From Phallus indusiatus (Eukaryota; Basidiomycota; Agaricomycetes; Phallales; Phallaceae), in the NCBI GenBank assembly GCA_027605045.1, contig JAQFWX010000011.1:620001-684000 (forward strand): a stretch of 64,000 bases of DNA. The letters are read 5' to 3'. This document shows positions 53,302 to 64,000 of this stretch, in pieces. Within the stretch, counting starts at the first letter, position 1, and each line of letters begins with the position of its first letter. The translations under genes and the position numbers were made by a program. The notes under the pieces were generated by a model, which was not told the DNA's origin, searched no databases, and was given only the letters and a program-made list of their open reading frames with translations.

Positions 53302-54418
53302 ATGTCATCCCGAGCTGCCAAGTCTACCACCAGCAAAACAAGCAAAACAAGCAAAAAAGGTGGTACCTGTTTCTGAACGGGTTCAAAAACATTTCAAAAG
53401 TTTGGTAGCCCAGATCGAAGGCGGCCATCTTCAGAACGCTATTAAAACATGCGACAAGAGTGAGCGCGATTCTTCCACCTGCTGGTACATTGCAGAGTGA
53501 CTTTTCTACTTTTTCTTCTTTAGTTTTACGTCTCCAACCCAATGATTCGAATGCACTGCAGACGAAACTAGTCTTACTTCTTCAGACGGAGCAATATAAA
53601 TCTGCTCTGGATCTAGCCAAGTCGTTACAAGCCAGTAGCCAAGGCTCTTTTCAAATTCTATTTGGGATGGCTTATGCTCTCTATCGTCTTAACTCTGAAA
53701 CGGAAGCTAGCGGTGTAGTTGGCACTATTACCCCTAACGGTGATTATGAGGATCGGGGCCTAATGCATATGAAAGCTCAGATCGTATGTTCGTCTCGACT
53801 ATCCTCATTCTCTCACCAATCCCTGTTTGATAGGAATATCGTTCTGGAAATTATAGCAAGGCTGTAGCCTTATATACCCAAATATTTGATTCGGCTATAG
53901 CAGTATGTTTTTCCGTCTTGAGAATAATAGTCTCTTCTCAGATTTTCGGAACCTTACGTTTTTTTTTTCACCAGGACTCTGATGAACAATCAGATTCACT
54001 TACAAATTTGACTGCAGCTCAAACACATCTAGACTTTCTACAAAGCGGGTTTCAGCGTTCGCTTCGTTCTTTACCTCAAAGTGTGGTGGACTCTTTAGAA
54101 GACGCTCCTCCACCAGTAATTGTTCCTCCGGTAACTCACTCTACTTCCGTAGGTGCAGTCGCGGCCGCCGCAGGGAACAAGGTAGATACTCCTCCAGCCA
54201 TGAAAGTACGAGCCTCGCGAGTGCCTAAAGGTGTCATTCCGGGCGTTACGCCCCCTCCTAACCCAGAGAGATGGTTGAAGAAAAGCCAACGGACCAATTT
54301 ACATCACACCGGGAAACGTAGGAAACAAGGTGTCAATACCACACAAGGAAGTTTAGTAGAAAGTACTCCAAAGACCACTACAGCTAATACATCAAGTAAG
54401 GGAAAGAAGAAAAAATGA
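53302..54418 (+). CDS. SRP72: Signal recognition particle subunit SRP72, short form
   Basis: A basic N-terminus (SSRAAKSTTSKTSK) leads to the SRP72 TPR start: VSERVQKHFKSLVAQIEGGH, LQNAIKTCDK | ILRLQPNDSNALQTKLVLLL, QTEQYKSALDLAKSLQ, FQILFGMAYALYRLNSETEA, EYRSGNYSKAVALYTQIFD, NLTAAQTHLDF. Near the end is the RNA-binding signature VRASRVPKGVIPGVTPPPNP ERWLKKSQR and a Lys-rich tail. SRP72 with SRP68 forms the 7S RNA-bound S-domain that targets nascent ER proteins. Total about 310 residues, roughly half the human or yeast length: the middle TPR array between the N-terminal repeats and the C-terminal motif is not present. Frame near 53353-53358 (A run) is off by one. Four exons otherwise. Confidence 0.8.
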
Positions 54419-54612
54419 AATAAAAGCCGTCGAAATTTGTAAACTGCAAATGTCCAAGACGATTTTTATTTTATTAGCGTGTATGTATCGTGTCGTGGTA
54501 TACATTAAAGTAATAAGGCATTTGTCCATCGCCAAAAAAAAGTAAAGTTCAGTGAAAAGACAGTAAGGAGGATCACTTAAATGTTGGCGATGAAAGAGAA
54601 AAAAAAAGTTCA

Positions 54613-57478
54613 TTACAAGGGCGGTGGTGTGATTTTTGGTGGATGTACTTCTCGACGTCTGGCCTCGGTCGAAGGAACACATGGCGTAGGTATAGGAATA
54701 CTAATCGCGTTCCAAGCATCTGGATATGTGCAGCCAGCGATAGGTGTAAAGGCACCTTCTGTATCACTTGCATCAAACCAACCATCACCTCCGCTAACAG
54801 TCTCCACAGAGCCAGCCGTAGTAAAGATATAAGTGGGTGTAGGTAACGTTTTAATCACGCCAGTGTCTGTATATGTTGGAAGTAATGTAACTGCGTTAGA
54901 AGGAGTAATGTCGCTGAGTGAAAGTGGTGGCCAAGGAAAATCAACTGAGACAGAGGCCGGTAATTGATTCGCGCCAGCGCCACCAGTTTGCCATGCGGAA
55001 TAGGTACCCACAAAAGGAGCATTTTGAGCAACACCGAGCGAAGCACAGGCTCCATCTGCTTCTCTAGGATCCTGAGGTAAAATTCCCACTTCCAGACCCA
55101 GTTTATATGACCAGAATGGTGCCATAACAGTGTTTGTAATACTGGAAGCACCGATCTAAAAGAATAAAAAAAGTAATGATATGAGAGTAAAAGTGTTATA
55201 ATAATATACGCACCTTCCAGGTCCAGAAAAAGTAATCTTGCAATGAGTCCATGGAAGATAATGCGAACTGCCTCAATCCGGCGATTTGCGAGCTGTTCCA
55301 TTGGGAAGCATCGTTCCATATATCACAATTTCCTCCATAAGAGGCTTGTCCACCGACCCCGCGCACCCAAAGTCCACAGTCGTTAACCTAGTTATGTAAA
55401 TGTTTGAGCCGAGGCCGTTTGTGTGAACGAAAAAAAAGGAAGGCGAACGCACAGCATTGCTAAATTCACCCGCTACTGTAACTCCAAAATTCGTCCGACT
55501 GTTATTCAGACTAGCGGCCCAAGAATTGCAAGGCATAGTGGCATAATCGGATAGCGGCTGTGTATTTGGAGACCCGTCAAAGGCGAAATAGGGATGGGTA
55601 TCCAAGACCAATCGGTCAGCGTTGGGAAGGAAGCCCGCCCTGTATTTATAGGTGACCGTCTCAGTCAAAAGGGTTGTTATATTCAGCAAACATACCAGGA
55701 CTGAACCCCTAAAAATCCATCATGTATTGCAATGTAAGGACCGTTTCTTTCTCCGACCCCGGTGATATTTCGAAGTTCTTCATATGCCCGAAGATAACTA
55801 ATCCCAAAGCATAGAATTCGAAGGTATCATGAATGACACGAGACTACTTACAAAGATGATATTATATCCTGTCCAATATCCATGGCAAATGGTTCATTAA
55901 GAGGCGCGTACATGGGAATTAAGTTGGCGTATTCCGGCTGCGAGATAAATTGTGCAAATAAGCGAATATAGGTCAGCATGCGTTGAGCATTTGCTATGCC
56001 CATGACGCCATTCATAAAATCAATCTTGAAAAAGAAGAGATAAATATCGAGGCCGAATTTACAAAGGCTCCAGGACTCACTTGGCCAAATTTTCCACTAT
56101 GATTGAAGCTAGAGAAAAAGAGAGTGAGGGCTGGTTTCTTTTGAATAACCCTTCACTTACCCGTTTTGGGAACCTTGAGAGGGTTTTACTAAGTCTTTGA
56201 AACATTGTTTTTACGAAACGAAAACACGTTACCTGGAGCTGTATGCAGGTCTAGTAGAACTCTTAAACCATATTTACGCGCCCATGCAAATGCTTGGAGA
56301 ATATACCTTGCAGAATATCGATAATTTAATCCAGCTTTGGAGGAAAAACACCAATAACTCACTTCCAACAAACATTAGCCAAAAAGGGCTCCCCGGGCCA
56401 AGTCTCTATGGCCCAAAAAGGAATTGGTAGACGGACCCAGTTTAGACCAGCGCCGGCGATTTCCGCAAAATCCTGTTCAGTCTTTCAAGAGAATCAGACC
56501 ATGATCGTGATTTTTTTAAAAAAGAAACATGACCAACAATAAAAGTCTGGTAGTGTTGTTCCAGTTGACTTATGCCCCCACCGGGGGAGGTGTCGGCTCG
56601 CATAGCCATGCTCAGGGTCCACTCATCGATGGCCTGAATCGACCCATTCTGATATTTTTCAAATAGACTAGGAACAATAAAGGGCTCTTCGGAGTTGTTA
56701 GTAGGGAAAAGTATGCGGATTTTTGGCTTACCCAGAACAAACCAGCCTAGAATTGGGTTTACGGAATAAGAAGTTTGTAAAGGAGATTAAAGAGAGACCA
56801 CGCTACCTCCTAGATTTACACTGAGAACGAAGGGTAAATCATAATTGGAAAGCGACAAGAGCAAGCAAAAGTGACGTACCCTCTAATTTGATCGACACCG
56901 AAATTCCAGGACTGGTTGAGAGGGGGTGACCATTCTTGAGCTCTAGCGTCATTGTTGAATGGGTTGGAAGGATCATCAACCCAGTAACCGCCGAAAGGAT
57001 TTATATATGTAAAAGTAGAACCGTTTGCAAGAGTGATCGTTGAACCATTGAAGCCGATATTCAAAGCCGAGGAAACTTGAGGATCTGCGCCGGGGTTGAT
57101 TGAAGGAACAGGATTGGAGGGTGCGTTGGCTTTTGAGTTATGATGAGAATTGGGTTTTATAACCACAAAAACGATGGGGAGGATAACTGCAAGGGCGACC
57201 ACGATGAGAGCTGCGAGACCGCCGAGGATGAAATATCGAAGACGTTTCGGGCTGGACTTTGTGGAAGGACGATTGGAAGGAGTGAATGACTCCTTGTTAT
57301 GGGAGAGCAAGAGATGGTCGGCCTCCAAAGGGGTATCTACACGCGACGCAGGTGCTGTTTGAGAAGCGAGAAGGGACTGTGCTACAGAGGGCGAGGAGGA
57401 GGCGCGAGCAGGATTCGAGAAAGAGAGACTAGGTGGGGAGAGAGGCGTGTTGATGCTGTCCATGGCAGACTCATCCAT
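54613..57478 (-). CDS. Membrane-anchored exo-beta-1,3-glucanase (GH5, subfamily 9 type)
   Basis: A type II membrane protein: a cytosolic Ser/Thr/Pro tail, then a basic stop and one span (YFILGGLAALIVVALAVILP). The lumenal/extracellular part begins INIGFNGSTITLANGSTFTY-like sequence, then GYWVDDPSNPFNNDARAQEW, the family mark RGVNLGGWFVL, WVRLPIPFWAIETWPGEPFL, RKYGLRVLLDLHTAPG, the acid/base MYAPLNEPFAMDIGQ (NEP), DTHPYFAF, VAGEFSNAVNDCGLW (nucleophile Glu) and FWTWKIG. About eight introns; the frame reads through well. Such enzymes trim glucan in the wall or secretory path, and the membrane form resembles fungal ExgD-like enzymes. Confidence 0.9.
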
Positions 57479-58404
57479 AGGAACAAGGAAAGGAGGAGGA
57501 GGAGGAGAGAGAGAGAAGAGCGGGCGTGGGCAGCTGCTGACAGTGAATCTGCTCATCAGCTGCTTTGCTTTTACCACCACATTGCCTCCTGATTGGTCCG
57601 GTAGTCCCAAAAATATTCAGCCGAGGAGATACTTGGGCGATATATACACTGTATACACCGCTCTACAGCAGGTCCCTATATTCATATCGGCGTGTTCGGG
57701 ACACTGCCTGCGATTCCCTTGAGAAATACAATACCTTTCCCAACGTCTCAATCGTCGAGGAGAGTGTACAGCAAAATTCTGGTCCGGTGAAGTGCCGATA
57801 TGCCGAGAAAACTAACCGCACGGACGTGTTCTCACGGGTATTTATGTAGAAAGAGCCGTCCGTGCCGAGTATTTACATGCTCCACAGCGCGGGTGAATCA
57901 CGTTCGAAACAACAATTTCCAAGAGTAGATTCTAAATATGTTGGTGACTTTCTTGTTAGAGTCTGTTTCGGCGCATATGGAACCTTCCGAGTAATGTCCG
58001 AAACAGGAATAACAATCAGTGAATATAACTGTCAATACACCCTCCTTTCATGGGTCGAAGTCAACAAGCTAGAGGTGCACATATGGTTTTGAAGTCATTC
58101 TTTTGCTAAAGTCTGGTTGGAGGTATTTTGAAATGGTTCCGAATCAGATTAGTTCACGATCAAGGTTTGCTGCTGGGATGCCGGTCAATAAGGCTGCAGT
58201 TCCGAGGTACTACCAATTATGTACTGTGGACAGTCAAAAATACATTCAAGTTGAATATGTATTAGAGTGATCAGAGTGAGTTGAATTTGTGCATATTTAT
58301 TTAGCCCTATCACATTCCAGCTTCAAGTTCTTTTGGCACGGGCAATTCCAGGCAATTCCGGCGTCTAAAAAAATCTAGACAGCTTCCTGCAGCAAAAACA
58401 CCGT
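57479..58404. other. Divergent intergenic region (GH5 gene / UTP20)
   Basis: About 925 bp between start codons. A GA-rich stretch near 57485-57525 precedes the GH5 gene. Frames on the plus strand (e.g. 57862-58092) have non-ATG starts and no protein character. No RNA gene or repeat recognised. Confidence 0.4.
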
Positions 58405-61400
58405 ATGGACACTCAAGATGAACGTCCTGCAAAACGCTTCAAGGTGATTTTCATTACTATCTATTTATAATACTCTGGTTCTCACCTTTTGCGCAGCATC
58501 AATCCTACCGGGAAAGTCTCAAGTCCGTCCATGTACCTTCAACCACTGCACGTTCAGCTTTAGACGACGACATTGCCGATACCGAATGTCATTTCAAACT
58601 TGCTCTGGACCACTGGAGACAACTTGATTTAACTTCTGTCTTCAACAACTTTGCCGATCGAGTATACCCCTTGTCCGCCAATGTAGCTTTGCTGTTGCAT
58701 CACTCAAATGACATCGTAGCCTTCTGGTTAGAAGCAATTGCTCAGGCGTCAGGTGATACTTTGAAAACATTATTTGAGTGCGTTTTAATTTTCCCTTTTG
58801 AATGTCATTTGTACTCACCGCTTACTCTCCACCAAAATTAGCCTTCTGCAAAAGCTGCTGCACGACTTACGTGACACATTACAGTCGCATTATATCTCAC
58901 TTCTCGAAGCTCTTCTTCGACCCTTGTCTCAAAGCCCTTCTCCTGATGTGCTATCCGTGCTATTAGCAACTTTATCACCACTCTTCAAGCATCTACTTAA
59001 AACAACCATACCAAACATAGAGCACACATGGAATTCGTTCTCTGCTGCATTAATCAAGTGCAATCCCGAAATACAACGTGCTCTTTCAGAAGTTTGGGCT
59101 TCTATACTACGTCGTCTGAAAGGAGAAGTCAGGAAAGAAACCCTTCAAATCATGCTTCGAGATCTTCCATCCCTCAGAGACACGATCACTTGGACCTTTG
59201 TTTATGCTTTCCAAGTGAGTGCTCAATTTCCTCCCAATCTGATATTTATCTCATGTATGATCAATAGTCTGTAGCACGCACTTTGCATACGTGCACACCG
59301 CCACTCTTCGAAGATTTGCTGTCCATTTATATCTCAAATAATGATCGAGTACATTCCGAGGTTCTCTTGAGACGACTCATAACCTCCTTGACTCATCATT
59401 GTGAAAATCCTGAACAATTTTCACCCTTTGCGGATGTCTTGATTTCGAAATATCTGGCTTGCAACTCTGAAGAGCGGAGACCTTTGATGATAGCTTTGAC
59501 AATAATGTTCTCGGTCAGAAAGGGTTCACGATTAACTCGTACGTTAACATTGAAATACCCGAAATTTCTCTCATTTAACGATTTTTAGAAAAACAAATAT
59601 CCAGTGTCTTGCTCCGTACAATCCAACAAGGTGAACTACCGTCAGAAAGTTTTATGGAAACTCTTTCCCTTGGTGTAGCATGTCTTACGGCAGGAGACAT
59701 GACTGTCTGGATGGGCCCTGGTCGAAAGTTCATAGAGTATTCTTGGGAGGTACTGTAATTTCGTTTCATGAAACGATAGTCTTATTCACCGCCGAGGTTG
59801 GTAGCATCCTCTTTTCGGTTTGAAGCTGTCAGAAACATTATCTGCTCTTGACTGGGGTGGTTGGAATCTGATTGAATTACCAATGACATCAACGTAAGTT
59901 GGTTTTTACCCCAATTCTTTGTGAGTCCATAGGCTATATTACCTTGTCATTAGACATTCCCTCCGATTGATGGAGGAACATCTCATCCCCACTCTTTCCT
60001 TATTATCGGCACTCTTTAAAGCCGGAAAATTCAACCAGTTCAACGAAAATACAAAGTCACAAATCGCCAGTCATATTGTTAAAAGGCTGGAAATTTGGAA
60101 GTTTTTAGAGGGTTCAGTAAGATCATTCAGTTTCACCTTGCCAATATGAAATCTAACTATCAATTTAGATAGAAGAAATAAATTACATTCTCAGTATTTG
60201 CTCCGTGTTACCTGCTTCTAAACATGAAATCGAGCGTATAGCCGATGAAGCGTTGAATTTTACCCCTGCTGGCGTTGACCAAATTGACGACCCCATTCTC
60301 ACGAAGATTTTTGGTGGATGTTTGAGTGTGCTTGGAAAAGGAGTAAAGACAGAGCTTTTGGGTGACTCAAAAGTCACTCGATGGTGCATAGGCGCATTAA
60401 AGAGATGGCCACGCTCTCTTCCCGTTCTTCAAGGTCTAATTTGCATTTCAGAACGGTAAGCAGTTTCTTTCGAAAATGAAAATTCAAGATGATGACATCG
60501 CTCGTATTAGGCAAAAAATCACACCGTTAATTCCTCTCGGTGATATTTATCTTTTACTGAAGGAAAATATTCTTTCGCATATCCATGCGCTTCGTCTCGA
60601 CACCTTGAAGCTCCTTGGTTCGTCTATTATTGACAAAGGGAGTGTGAACGCAACAATAAACCTATGTATACTTGGTGAGAGCGCGCGTCTTGATATATCT
60701 GGAGTGCGAGAACGTCTCGTTCGCATCACTGGTCTTCCCCGTATCTTGAAGGCTGACGATGAAATTTCGGTCGATCTGACTATCAGGTGGCTAGTAGGTT
60801 CGCAATTATTATTCAACTGAGTTTCCTTTTTTGTTAATATCAATCAGCCCAGTTCAAAGTTAACCTGAGACCTGTATGGGGACCTACAGTGAAAGCTTTG
60901 GCGGAGGTAGCGCAACGATGTGGTGAACAGATTTGGAGTTTTGTTTTCCAACAACTGGAAGGACTCCTTTCGAAAACAATTGTTAGCATCAATTCACATA
61001 ACGATTCAGATGATCCTGAACAGGAGGCGGCTGAGACCGAACGTTCATGGAAAGATCCTAGCGCTTTAAAGCTGGCCACTATCGTTCGTGGCTGTATGGA
61101 GCTGCAACATAAGGCCTCGGATATTGAGGTTCGTTATATCACTTCGGGGGAAAGTATCAGCTCATGCTCACGAGAATTTTCTTAGGAGAGATTTGATGCA
61201 TCTAATTTCGAGAATCGCTTACTTGAAACCCTTCAGAGATACCGTCATTGACAGAGCGCCACAATGCAGATATCATTCGTTTATTTCTTACGTTTGCTTC
61301 TCCTGACCTACCAACCAAACCCCCTCGTTCGAAACTCAAAAGTTGGCTTACTCTGTTCTCAAAATTGGATAATCCAAGAGCTTTCCATAAAACGGAAACT

Positions 61401-64000
61401 TTGCAACTTCTATACCGTAGCTTGCTTTCTCATCCGGATCGTGGACTCCAAACACTCAGTTTGACCTGTGTATTGAACTATAAATCTCCCCATCTTCTTC
61501 CATATGCCGAACACTTTCACGCTATTCTGGATGATACCCGATTGCGCGAACATTTGGCTACATTTGATATCGATACTGTTCAAGAATCTCATCGTGAAGA
61601 AGTCTTTGACGTCTTAATCCGACTGTTTTTCGGTCTCATGTTGGACCGTCATGGTTTCAATAGACGGGCGGTTTTACTTAATATGATTGGACAATGTCGT
61701 GACGAAGAACTCGAGACTCTGGTTAGTCTAATGTTGGCACCGTTCCTCACGGATGCTGGTCCTTTGGAGTTTTCTTCAACATCAGAGTCAGATGGAAAAC
61801 AGGAACTGGGCTTCCTCAATTTGTTGAGGGACGTTTTAAAGCGATTGGGTTCTCGCATTACGGCCCATTGGCCTGCTCTGATTAAGACAGTTATACGGCT
61901 TGTCGCTGATGCTCAAAAGAGAATAATTGCCCTTCAAAGTTCTGCGGAAAGGGACATCAAGGATGTCCAAGAGGAGAGGAGGACGTGGAAGACGTAAATC
62001 CGAAAGCAGGTCCTCATATCTTCCGAAACATCCGGTTATTGGGTGTTCGCTGTCTTACAGACTTTTTCCGATGCAATGTTCAGTATGACTTTACGCCGTT
62101 CCTCCCTTCGGCATTCGACGCCATTATCCGTCCGCGTATGGCACTGTTCGAACAAGAGAATATTCAATCCTCATCCGCCATTTTGGAACTCTTTCTCATT
62201 TGGTCATCTCGAAAAGAATTCGCCCCCTTCCTTGTTGTTTACGATGAACGAGTCTTGCCCAAAGTATGCGCCTGTCTTCTCGCCACGAATGTAAAGCCTA
62301 TTGTCATAACCCGAGTGTTTGACATAATTGAGAATCTAATTCGTTTCGCTGAGGAAGACAGTCAAATTGCCGAAACAGTATTCAAGCCTCACATTCAGAT
62401 TCTTTTGAGTTCATTGATGGTTCAGCTATCGGGCGATCTACTCCATCGACAGATTTCCATACTGTCCCGTGTTGCACAGTTTGCTTCCGATCAAGCTCAA
62501 GCCAAACGGGTGCTGTCTCAGTTCGTGCCTCTTTTGAAAAAACCGGTGAAGACAGTGTCGGAGAAAATCAAAACGAATATACTGATAATTGTACAAACCC
62601 TGGTTCCATTAGTGTTATCAGCGGGATCATCCGATGGAGTCGATGGCGATAGCAACGGGCTGTCGGATCAATTATATCAAGTTGTATCAATGCTATTTCA
62701 AACCCTACGCTATCGTTCTTCTCGCTTGGCGCTTTTAAGCGTACTCAAAGCCATTGCAGAAAATCAAGTTGATTTGCAGCGTGTTTCCGAAATCATAGAG
62801 TCTCTTAATGCATTTTCGACCAGGCGAATAGATGAACCAGATTTCGAGCGCAGACTTGGTGCATATGCCTTGGTGAATGAACAATTATACTCGGAGCTCA
62901 CGTCGAGGGAATGGTCACTTTTGTTATATAACATGCTTTTCTTCATTCAAGATCCCGACGAGCTTATCATCAGAACAAATGCGGCATTCTCAGTGAAACG
63001 ATTCGTGGAAGTTCTGTGTACAAAAGAAGACCAAGATTTTCACGTTATATTCACCAAAACTCTCTTCCCAGCTTTGAAGAACGGTTTGCGTGCTAAATCT
63101 GAGTTAGTGCGGAACGAAATACTACTTGTTCTCGCCTTCAGCATCCAGAAATGTCAGAACATAGACGCTCTAAACGAACTTCGCCCTTTGCTAGCTCAAG
63201 GGGACGTTGAGGCCGATTTCTTCAACAATATTTATCATATCCAGATACACAGACGAGTGCGAGCACTACGAAGACTTTCGGATCATGTCTCATCGGGAGG
63301 TATTCGCAGCACTACCGTTTCCGAAATTTTCGTTCCTATCATAAACCATTTTATTATGAATGCTTCTACTACAGATCATATCTTGGTTGATGTCGCTATC
63401 AACGCTTTGGGATCTATGGCTCGGCAGTTAAATTGGGGAGCATATAATTCTCTCGTTCGGATGTATTTGGCACTAGTAAAGGATAAGGAAACTATCCAGC
63501 GGGCATTTGTTCGGGCTCTCATTTCCGTTTTGGAGAACTTTCATTTTTCCATGGATGACGATGTGTCCACAGAGGAAGCTCGTGATCTTGTTCCTGAGGA
63601 CGGTGCGGAAGTTCTCCCCGCGCTCGTGAATGGCATCGACAAGCAGAAAAGTAAAGTATCCGAGGCTGTAAATACTCGGTTACTGCCGAGTTTGCTTCAT
63701 TACTTGGAGTCACGAGATGACAATGAGGATGCTCTACGTGTTCCTATTTCTGTTGGTATAGCTCAAATAACTCTCCATTTGCCGGCAAGCACAAGGGACG
63801 CGCAAATCATCCGTCTCCTCACCATTATTTCCCAAGTATTCCGTTCGAAATCTTTCGAGACCCGCAAGCTGGCTCGCGACGTGCTATGCAGAATTATTAT
63901 CTTGGTTGGACCATCATACTTACCGACCGTTGTCACCGAGCTCAAGACGGCATTGCAACGCGGTTCACATTTGCATATCTTGTCAACTGTGGTACACACA
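58405..64000 (+). CDS. UTP20: UTP20/DRIM-like small-subunit processome protein (3' truncated by window)
   Basis: Start MDTQDERPAKRFKHQSYRES, matching the basic N-terminal KRFKHQSYRE element of Utp20. Helical repeats follow (e.g. PSLRDTITWTFVYAFQSVAR, LFEDLLSIYISNNDRVHSEV). The DRIM region around 61430-61760 is diagnostic: LLSHPDRGLQTLSLTCVLNY, HLLPYAEHFHAILDDTRLR, REEVFDVLIRLFFGLMLDRH. An uninterrupted exon of more than 2 kb then carries more HEAT-like repeats to the window edge. Utp20 is a large scaffold of the 90S/SSU processome needed for 18S rRNA maturation in the nucleolus. Frame slips by one base near 61241-61250 and again near 61971-61980. Over ten introns in the 5' half. Confidence 0.92.

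Noticed and set aside
57862..58092. 76-residue plus-strand frame between the GH5 and UTP20 genes
   Set aside because: No ATG start, no recognisable motif and no splice context.

Overview
The window is nuclear DNA from a filamentous fungus, most likely a mushroom-forming basidiomycete (Agaricomycetes). The reasons are dense genes on both strands, many introns of about 45-65 bp with GT..AG ends, very short first exons, and families typical of that group: a DUF7330-type membrane protein, a CFEM protein, a secreted CBM1 protein, an alpha-arrestin, and GH5_9 and GH31 enzymes. I see no plasmid, phage, CRISPR, rRNA or tRNA gene and no intact transposon. All identifications come from reading translations by eye; no database search was run. 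Gene spans run from start codon to stop codon and contain introns.

Layout. 1-8.5 kb: 3' end of a coiled-coil protein, DUF7330-type protein, LSM4, DPH5, an ERV2-type sulfhydryl oxidase, cytosolic asparaginyl-tRNA synthetase. 8.7-16.2 kb: SulP/SLC26 transporter, a gene-poor stretch, J-domain membrane protein, a small COX14-like protein, a TMEM223-like membrane protein, roadblock dynein light chain. 16.5-24.1 kb: UPF0014 permease, PARG-like protein, BTB protein, an acidic Ser-rich protein, an intronless cyclase, an SLD7-domain protein. 24.1-38 kb: glucosidase II alpha, two small unknown proteins, and GCN1 (about 9 kb). 38.8-48.4 kb: GGPP synthase, ketopantoate hydroxymethyltransferase, CFEM protein, an F-box-like Cys-rich protein, alpha-arrestin. 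48.4-64 kb: a possible gene remnant, a CBM1 protein, GNAT, pinin-like protein, SRP72, GH5_9 glucanase, and UTP20, which runs off the right edge.

Themes. Most genes are housekeeping. Translation and RNA are represented by LSM4, DPH5, AsnRS, GCN1, UTP20, the pinin-like protein and SRP72. ER folding and secretion are represented by the ERV2-type oxidase and glucosidase II alpha, with the J-domain protein a possible addition. A smaller set acts at the wall or surface (CFEM, CBM1, GH5_9). The genes do not form a metabolic cluster, and I did not find a convincing new multi-gene system.

Quality warning. At least a dozen otherwise conserved genes contain one-base (sometimes two-base) frame breaks, often in homopolymers, including essential genes such as AsnRS and UTP20. 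I read these as probable assembly errors rather than pseudogenes; GCN1 reads cleanly throughout. The most interesting biology is a shared 20-bp promoter element with a matching ATG|gtgcgt junction upstream of LSM4 and DPH5, which could give a splice-made start-stop upstream ORF in DPH5; two likely GC-AG introns; an SRP72 that lacks its middle; a CBM1 protein with an uncharacterised partner domain; and a CFEM protein with no visible signal peptide.
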